From: Luminiphilus sp.
GTDB lineage: Bacteria; Pseudomonadota; Gammaproteobacteria; Pseudomonadales; Halieaceae
NCBI GenBank assembly: GCA_022425845.1
Contig: JAKMEU010000178.1
Coordinates: 1 to 9,895, forward strand
DNA length: 9,895 nucleotides
Direction of reading: 5' to 3'
Of the stretch, positions 6,163-9,895 are shown piece by piece; the stretch's first letter is position 1; each line of letters starts with the position of its first letter. The notes under the pieces are model-generated. The model worked only from the letters and a program-made list of their open reading frames with translations. It was not told where the DNA came from and made no database searches. The position numbers and the translations under genes were made by a program.

Positions 6163-6251
6163 AGTTAATCCTCATGATTAGTTGGGGCAAGGCCCCACTG
6201 ACTCCCCAGCGCGGTACTATAGCGGCTTTCCCTGGCTTCGGGCGATTCTCA
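6163..6251. promoter_or_regulatory. Divergent promoter region with inverted repeat
   Basis: This 89-bp gap separates two divergently transcribed genes, so both promoters should lie here. TACTAT (6215-6220, plus) overlaps TATAGT on the minus strand (6216-6221); both are plausible -10 elements, but neither has a convincing -35. TGGGGC at 6183-6188 and GCCCCA at 6192-6197 form a perfect 6-bp inverted repeat with a 3-nt loop that would fall in the leader of the minus-strand operon. It could be a small hairpin or an operator half-site pair. Inference only. Confidence 0.35.
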
Positions 6252-6767
6252 ATGAGGCACTTTGTCATTACATTTATAGGGCCCGACCGCACGGGCGTTG
6301 TCGAGGACATCGCACTGGAGGTGGGTCGGCTCGGTGGTAACTGGCTGGAAAGCCGGCTGGGACGCTTGGAGGGTAAGTTTGCAGGCCTTATCAGTGTTGC
6401 TCTACCTGATGACGCTACAACGTCGTTGTCCGAAGCCCTGGCGCTGATAGCAGGTGGTCCCTGGTTAATCCAGATTGAGCCCTGCGGCGATCCGATCCAT
6501 CCGGGACCCGCCAATTTTCAGGTGACCTTGGTGGGTCCGGATCGCCCGGGCATTGTCGGTGAGATTTCTGGTGCGCTGGCTGGAATTCAAGTCTCAATCG
6601 TTACCATGGACACCCTCGTTGAAGGTGCGCCCTTCTCAGGTGAGCCCCTTTTCCGAGCGGATATAGAGGTCCTCGCGCCCAAGGGCATGGACAGCACATC
6701 CCTTCGGCAGTGCCTGGAACCCATCGCCGACGACATGACCCTGGATCTTGATATAGAGAACCGTTAA
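6252..6767 (+). CDS. Two-ACT-domain regulator, GcvR-like
   Basis: A 171-residue cytoplasmic protein made of two ACT domains, roughly 3-76 and 88-167. Each opens with the family motif: GPDRTG at 10-15 and GPDRPG at 95-100. This layout is that of GcvR, which in E. coli binds GcvA and represses the glycine cleavage operon in response to glycine; many bacteria have related proteins of unproved function. The E. coli protein is about 190 residues, and the match here is motif-level, so the gene name is withheld. ATG at 6252 aligns with the family start but has no clear Shine-Dalgarno sequence. ATG at 6174 would add 26 unrelated residues from the divergent promoter region. There is no DNA-binding domain, so it would act through a partner protein. 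Confidence 0.8.
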   Translation: MRHFVITFIGPDRTGVVEDIALEVGRLGGNWLESRLGRLEGKFAGLISVALPDDATTSLSEALALIAGGPWLIQIEPCGDPIHPGPANFQVTLVGPDRPGIVGEISGALAGIQVSIVTMDTLVEGAPFSGEPLFRADIEVLAPKGMDSTSLRQCLEPIADDMTLDLDIENR

Positions 6768-6771
6768 TCGC

Positions 6772-6993
6772 CTAGCGCTCTCGCCAGCGATGCAGCAGCC
6801 ATCCGGCCAGTCCTGCCGCGAGGATCACGAGGGACAGAGCCAGGACGCTCTCCAACAACAGCCAGAGCAGGTTGCGCGCCGGCACACCGACAATATCGAC
6901 AGCGCCCCAAAACAGCGCTCCCGTCGCGAACACCCCTAAAATGAGGGTCCTCAGTCGCCTGCGCAGCCGACGATCACCCCAGGACAAATTCAA
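6772..6993 (-). CDS. Small two-helix membrane protein, unknown function
   Basis: I do not recognise this 73-residue protein. Its N-terminus is strongly basic (six Arg within residues 8-15: RRLRRRLR), followed by hydrophobic segments near 15-36 and 42-67 and a basic tail, HRWRER. This predicts two inner-membrane helices with both ends in the cytoplasm by the positive-inside rule. The start is a TTG at 6993 that overlaps the aroC TGA as TTGA, so it is probably coupled to aroC translation; a TTG two codons later is also possible. It ends 4 bp from the stop of the convergent GcvR-like gene. The coding call rests on overlap, operon position and coherent topology. Confidence 0.6.
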   Translation of the reverse strand: MNLSWGDRRLRRRLRTLILGVFATGALFWGAVDIVGVPARNLLWLLLESVLALSLVILAAGLAGWLLHRWRER

Positions 6994-8093
6994 GTTGGGC
7001 TTACCGCTCCTGCTATCGCAGGGGTACTGCAGTCCACATCGGCGTTCTGTGCCCGGTGACGGAGGTAGTGGTCCATCAGTACGAGAGCAACCATCGCCTC
7101 AGCAATGGGCACAGCGCGTATACCGACACAGGGGTCATGTCGCCCGGTCGTCACCACTTCTGCCGCTTCCCCGGACACATTAATACTGTCCCCGGGAATC
7201 CGAATACTCGAGGTGGGCTTCAGTGCAATGCTCGCGACCAACGGCTGGCCCGAGGATATGCCGCCCAGGACACCCCCTGCGTTATTGCCGACAAAGCCAT
7301 CCGGTGTCATGGCATCCCGATGCTCAGATCCACGCTGCTCAATAACCGCAAAGCCAGCGCCAATCTCGACGCCCTTGACAGCATTGATACCCATAAGTGC
7401 ACCCGCCAGGTCCGCGTCGAGACGTGAGAAAACGGGATCACCCAGACCGGGGCGCACGCCCTCCGCAATCACATTGACGCGGGCGCCAATTGAATCACCC
7501 GATTTATGCAGCCCCTGGATAAAGGACTCCATTTCGGGTACCGCAGCGGCGTCGCCGCAAAAAAAAGGGTTCGTTTCCACGAAGTCCCAATCGAGGTCCC
7601 TCGGCACTATAGGACCCAACTGCGCGAGGTAACCCCGCACTGATATACCCTGCTCAGCAAGCCATTTCTTGGCGATTGCCCCCGCGGCAACCCGCATTGC
7701 CGTCTCCCGCGCAGAGGAGCGGCCTCCTCCACGGTAATCCCTACGACCGTACTTCTGCTGATAGGTATAGTCCGCGTGGGCCGGTCGGAAAGTGTCTTTG
7801 ATCTTACTGTAGTCCTTGGAACGCTGATCCGTGTTTCGGATCATCAGGCCGATGGCAGTCCCTGTCGTCACACCCTCGAACACCCCCGAAAGTATTTCGA
7901 CCTCATCACTCTCCCGTCGTTGGGTGGTATAGCGCGACTGGCCGGGCTTACGGCGATCGAGATCTGGCTGCAAATCGGCTGCACACAGGGCCAAACCGGG
8001 GGGACATCCGTCGACAACCGCTCCGAGAGCGGGACCATGACTCTCCCCAAAGGTGGTCAAGGTGAATAATTTTCCGAGGGTATTTCCAGACAT
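6990..8093 (-). CDS. aroC: Chorismate synthase AroC
   Basis: AroC converts 5-enolpyruvylshikimate 3-phosphate to chorismate using reduced FMN, the last common step to aromatic amino acids, folate and quinones. The 367-residue protein carries all three family signatures: [18 protein letters not shown] at 16-33, [16 protein letters not shown] at 119-134 and [17 protein letters not shown] at 318-334. The FMN/phosphate-site FRPAHAD segment (His106) and active-site His19 are present. The reading frame extends upstream to 8114, but ATG at 8093 is preferred: it has GGAGG with 7-nt spacing and fits the family N-terminus. prmB ends 51 nt upstream, the arrangement also seen in E. coli, and the small membrane gene overlaps its stop. 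Confidence 0.97.
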   Translation of the reverse strand: MSGNTLGKLFTLTTFGESHGPALGAVVDGCPPGLALCAADLQPDLDRRKPGQSRYTTQRRESDEVEILSGVFEGVTTGTAIGLMIRNTDQRSKDYSKIKDTFRPAHADYTYQQKYGRRDYRGGGRSSARETAMRVAAGAIAKKWLAEQGISVRGYLAQLGPIVPRDLDWDFVETNPFFCGDAAAVPEMESFIQGLHKSGDSIGARVNVIAEGVRPGLGDPVFSRLDADLAGALMGINAVKGVEIGAGFAVIEQRGSEHRDAMTPDGFVGNNAGGVLGGISSGQPLVASIALKPTSSIRIPGDSINVSGEAAEVVTTGRHDPCVGIRAVPIAEAMVALVLMDHYLRHRAQNADVDCSTPAIAGAVSPT

Positions 8094-8100
8094 AGCGTAG

Positions 8101-8118
8101 CCTCCGAAGGCCATTATA
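8101..8118 (-). promoter_or_regulatory. Possible aroC -10 element and ribosome binding site
   Basis: On the minus strand TATAAT (8118-8113) is a perfect -10 hexamer, followed by GGAGG at 8105-8101, an excellent ribosome site for the aroC ATG at 8093. No good -35 stands 16-18 nt upstream. If active, transcription would begin near 8106, giving a leader of about 13 nt that barely includes the ribosome site. aroC may equally be read from the prmB promoter. Confidence 0.35.
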
Positions 8119-8144
8119 CCCTCGAATCGCGCCCAACCTGCGTC

Positions 8145-9014
8145 TCAAAGGAGGTTAAGGTCTTCTTTCGCCATCACACAGACACCATGGCCACCGTGCT
8201 CTAGATCCAACCAGATCATGGGCAGATTCGGGTACGCATCAAGCAATGCCGCAGCACTGTTGCCCACCTCCAGGAAGAGCAAGCCCTGGGGGGCCAGCAC
8301 CGCTTTGGACTGCATCAGTATCCGGTGTATGAGGTCCAGCCCATCCTCTCCAGCTGCCAGCGCAATACGCGGTTCGTGTCGATACTCCTGTGGCAAAGCC
8401 GCCATATCTTCAGCATCAACATAGGGAGGGTTCGCAAGAATAATGTCCACCGTGTCCGGCGCGACAAACGTAAGCAGGTCGCCCTGAACACACCGCGCGT
8501 TGGGAAATGCATGCTCGTTGAGATTCAGCCGCGCCAATTCCAGGGCATCGGCATCCAGATCCAGCAGCAGGACCTCACTGGCGGGGGCATGGTGGGCAGC
8601 GAGCAACCCAAGGCTGCCACCACCACAACACAGATCGACAATTCGGGGCGGTTGCCTGCCGCGGTACCAGGGTTGGTAGTCACCGACTATGACCGTCATG
8701 AGCGGCGAGCGCGGCACCAATGCCCTGGGATCGCAGTGAAACGTCAGGTCACCTAGCGCCCCACGACCAGTGATATAAGCGACGGGCAAGCGCTCGTTAA
8801 CCCGCAGCGAAGTGTATTCGGCCAACCGTTTCAGGCTGTCGGGAGCCACGGTTCGATCAAGTATCTCGGTGCCGGAGAGGGGATCCAACTCAGCCGCAGC
8901 CAGCACAAGTGCAACCGCCTCATCGTGGCTATCAGCATACCCATGACCACAAAAAACCCCTGCCCCTCGCAGGGCAAATTCGGTATTCTCAAGTGCCTCC
9001 CGAAACGTCGTCAC
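8145..9014 (-). CDS. prmB: Ribosomal protein L3 glutamine methyltransferase PrmB
   Basis: PrmB N5-methylates a glutamine of ribosomal protein L3 with SAM. The 289-residue protein has the conserved N-terminal domain with [15 protein letters not shown] at 71-85 and ALVPRSPL at 98-105. The SAM motif is [12 protein letters not shown] at 126-137, the acidic second-strand end is LDLDADAL at 151-158, and the substrate motif is NPPY at 195-198 followed by VDAEDM. YRHEP and EVGNS also match E. coli PrmB; these and the adjacent aroC separate it from PrmC. Motif I reads CCGGG where E. coli has CTGSG. The start is GTG at 9014, since no in-frame ATG fits the N-terminus, and its ribosome site is weak. It is divergent from folE. 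Confidence 0.94.
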   Translation of the reverse strand: MTTFREALENTEFALRGAGVFCGHGYADSHDEAVALVLAAAELDPLSGTEILDRTVAPDSLKRLAEYTSLRVNERLPVAYITGRGALGDLTFHCDPRALVPRSPLMTVIVGDYQPWYRGRQPPRIVDLCCGGGSLGLLAAHHAPASEVLLLDLDADALELARLNLNEHAFPNARCVQGDLLTFVAPDTVDIILANPPYVDAEDMAALPQEYRHEPRIALAAGEDGLDLIHRILMQSKAVLAPQGLLFLEVGNSAAALLDAYPNLPMIWLDLEHGGHGVCVMAKEDLNLL

Positions 9015-9045
9015 ACAAATACACCCACGCCTGTAGAGCCGCGCA

Positions 9046-9079
9046 TGCTATCATTGCAGGGTTGTTTTTGGGGGGGCTT
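9046..9079 (+). promoter_or_regulatory. Probable extended -10 promoter and G-tract ribosome site of folE
   Basis: TGCTATCAT at 9046-9054 is an extended -10 element (TGn plus TATCAT, five of six bases). No recognisable -35 lies upstream, which extended -10 promoters tolerate. Transcription would start near 9061. The only ribosome-site candidate for the ATG at 9080 is a run of seven G residues at 9070-9076, directly after five T residues. Confidence 0.45.
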
Positions 9080-9634
9080 ATGGAAGCGCACTGGCGCAGT
9101 ATTATCGAGCACATTGGCGAGGATCCCAGCCGTCCTGGGCTGTTGGACACGCCAAAACGTGCGGCGACGGCATTTGAATTCCTGACCCGGGGTTACAATC
9201 AGGCGCTGTCTGACGTGGTCAACGACGCGCTATTTCCCTCAGATTCAAGTGAAATGGTCCTCGTGCAGGACATCGAGCTCTACTCCCTGTGTGAGCACCA
9301 TCTACTGCCATTTGTCGGCCGATGCCACGTGGCCTATTTGCCTGAAGGTCAGGTTCTGGGGCTGTCAAAGGTAGCTCGAATCGTCGATATGTTTGCGCGG
9401 CGATTGCAGATTCAGGAACAGCTGACGGTTCAGATCGCCGAAAGCATTCGGGAAGTAACAGGTGCCCAGGGCGTCGGCGTCAATATTGAGGCCGAACACA
9501 TGTGCATGATGATGCGCGGCGTTGAAAAACAGAATTCAGTAACAAAGACGTCAGCAATGCTGGGGACGTTTCGCTCTGATGCACGAACCCGGGAAGAGTT
9601 TCTGGCTCTGCTGCAGCTGAGGCCGGGTCGCTGA
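9080..9634 (+). CDS. folE: GTP cyclohydrolase I FolE
   Basis: FolE converts GTP to 7,8-dihydroneopterin triphosphate, the first step of folate/pterin synthesis, as a zinc-dependent decamer in the cytoplasm. The 184-residue protein is usual in length for bacterial FolE. It shows [16 protein letters not shown] at 14-29, CEHHLLPF at 71-78, [20 protein letters not shown] at 94-113, and EHMCMMMRG at 139-147. Zinc ligands are Cys71, His74 and Cys142, with the same spacing as E. coli C110, H113 and C181; His140 matches H179. The frame is open back to 8909, but ATG at 9080 fits the family start and follows the G-tract ribosome site. Upstream codons overlap prmB antisense and are unlikely to be translated. 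Confidence 0.96.
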   Translation: MEAHWRSIIEHIGEDPSRPGLLDTPKRAATAFEFLTRGYNQALSDVVNDALFPSDSSEMVLVQDIELYSLCEHHLLPFVGRCHVAYLPEGQVLGLSKVARIVDMFARRLQIQEQLTVQIAESIREVTGAQGVGVNIEAEHMCMMMRGVEKQNSVTKTSAMLGTFRSDARTREEFLALLQLRPGR

Positions 9635-9686
9635 CAGACGCCGGGCACGTTTACACTTAGGCCAGCCATACAAAATTCGGGAGAAC

Positions 9687-9700
9687 GGCGCCCGGGCGCC
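9687..9700. terminator. Perfect 14-bp GC palindrome between convergent genes
   Basis: GGCGCCCGGGCGCC is fully self-complementary and can form a strong hairpin in either transcript. It lies in the 103-bp gap between the convergent folE and LuxR-type genes, where termination is expected from both sides. No T-tract follows on either strand (plus: TGCAAAAATT), so it is not a canonical intrinsic terminator. A protein-binding palindrome is the alternative. Confidence 0.35.
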
Positions 9701-9737
9701 TGCAAAAATTGAGCTTAGAGTCCAGCGGGCAGGCTTG

Positions 9738-9895
9738 CTACCCCACCAAATCGTGAACGGTCACGATACCAGCTGAAAACGCCGCCCGGATCAAATCGCT
9801 TTGACGGCGCACCCCCAGCTTTTGGCGGATGCTGTTTTTGTGGGCGTGAATGGTTTTATCCGACAGGTCCAGTTCGAAGCCAATCTCCTTAGGGC
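9738..9895 (-). CDS. LuxR-type (GerE) DNA-binding regulator, C-terminal fragment
   Basis: Only the last 51 residues are inside the window; the protein continues past the right edge. They form the recognisable core of a LuxR/GerE helix-turn-helix: PKEIGFELDLSDKTIHAHKN, with the recognition helix beginning at DKTIHAH, then IRQKLGVRRQSDLIRAA. This matches the family pattern KEIA-LxLSxxTVxxH-xxIxxKLGV. The domain sits at the extreme C-terminus, as in NarL-type response regulators and quorum-sensing LuxR proteins. The N-terminal input domain that would tell these apart is not visible, so no function or signal is assigned. Confidence 0.9.
   Translation of the reverse strand, partial: PKEIGFELDLSDKTIHAHKNSIRQKLGVRRQSDLIRAAFSAGIVTVHDLVG

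Noticed and set aside
6174..6251. Upstream ATG extending the GcvR-like protein by 26 residues
   Set aside because: The extension crosses the divergent promoter region, has no family counterpart and no ribosome site.
8147..8155. AAAGGAGGT on the plus strand, a near-perfect Shine-Dalgarno sequence
   Set aside because: It is the complement of the last prmB codons. The first ATG downstream (8187) opens only a five-codon frame.
8909..9079. Upstream extension of folE by 57 residues
   Set aside because: It overlaps prmB antisense, and FolE proteins of this type begin near the MEAHWRS start.
1..9895. Defence system, CRISPR array, toxin-antitoxin pair, prophage or transposase
   Set aside because: No spaced repeats, transposase or integrase motifs, or defence-protein motifs were found. 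Nearly all coding space is explained by conserved housekeeping families.

Overview
The window reads as chromosomal DNA of a marine-type gammaproteobacterium. The encoded proteins align from memory with the Escherichia coli/Pseudomonas versions of YadG, YadH, QueF (long, type II form), MsrB, PdxB, EpmC, TusA, PrmB, AroC and FolE. The epmC, aroC and prmB vicinity recalls the E. coli yfcM-aroC-prmB region. Local GC is mostly in the mid to high 50s. A Halieaceae/OM60-like or related lineage is my guess; the sequence alone does not fix the genus.

Layout. Positions 1-2402 (minus strand) hold a tight yadG-yadH-queF operon: an ABC-2 exporter ATPase and permease, then the queuosine-pathway nitrile reductase, whose 3' end runs off the window. 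Positions 2403-2997 contain no protein gene. They carry a plus-strand tRNA promoter, tRNA-Glu(TTC), a decayed tRNA-Glu-like remnant next to a perfect 12-bp tandem repeat, and tRNA-Gly(GCC). Positions 2998-6162 (minus strand) hold a five-gene operon, transcribed in the order exported methyltransferase-like protein, tusA, epmC, pdxB, msrB. Spacings are 13, 13, -4 and 20 nt. A divergent intergenic region leads to a plus-strand two-ACT-domain GcvR-like protein (6252-6767). This converges, with only 4 bp between stop codons, on a small two-helix membrane protein (6772-6993, minus) that overlaps the end of aroC. aroC (6990-8093) and prmB (8145-9014) follow on the minus strand. folE (9080-9634) is divergent from prmB, and the last 158 bases hold the C-terminal HTH of a LuxR-type regulator on the minus strand.

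How the genes fit together. Much of the window serves translation and cofactor supply. TusA relays sulfur to the wobble uridine of tRNA-Glu/Gln/Lys, QueF makes the queuosine precursor, EpmC hydroxylates EF-P, PrmB methylates ribosomal protein L3, and two tRNA genes are present. PdxB (vitamin B6), FolE (pterin/folate) and AroC (chorismate, hence p-aminobenzoate) feed cofactor pathways, and MsrB repairs oxidised methionine.

I see no defence system, CRISPR array, insertion sequence or intact mobile element. The spots most worth a second look are the tRNA-Glu remnant with its tandem repeat (possibly an old integration scar), the methyltransferase-like protein with a signal peptide, and the unnamed 73-residue membrane protein translationally linked to aroC. 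I do not think the window contains a clear new multi-gene system.
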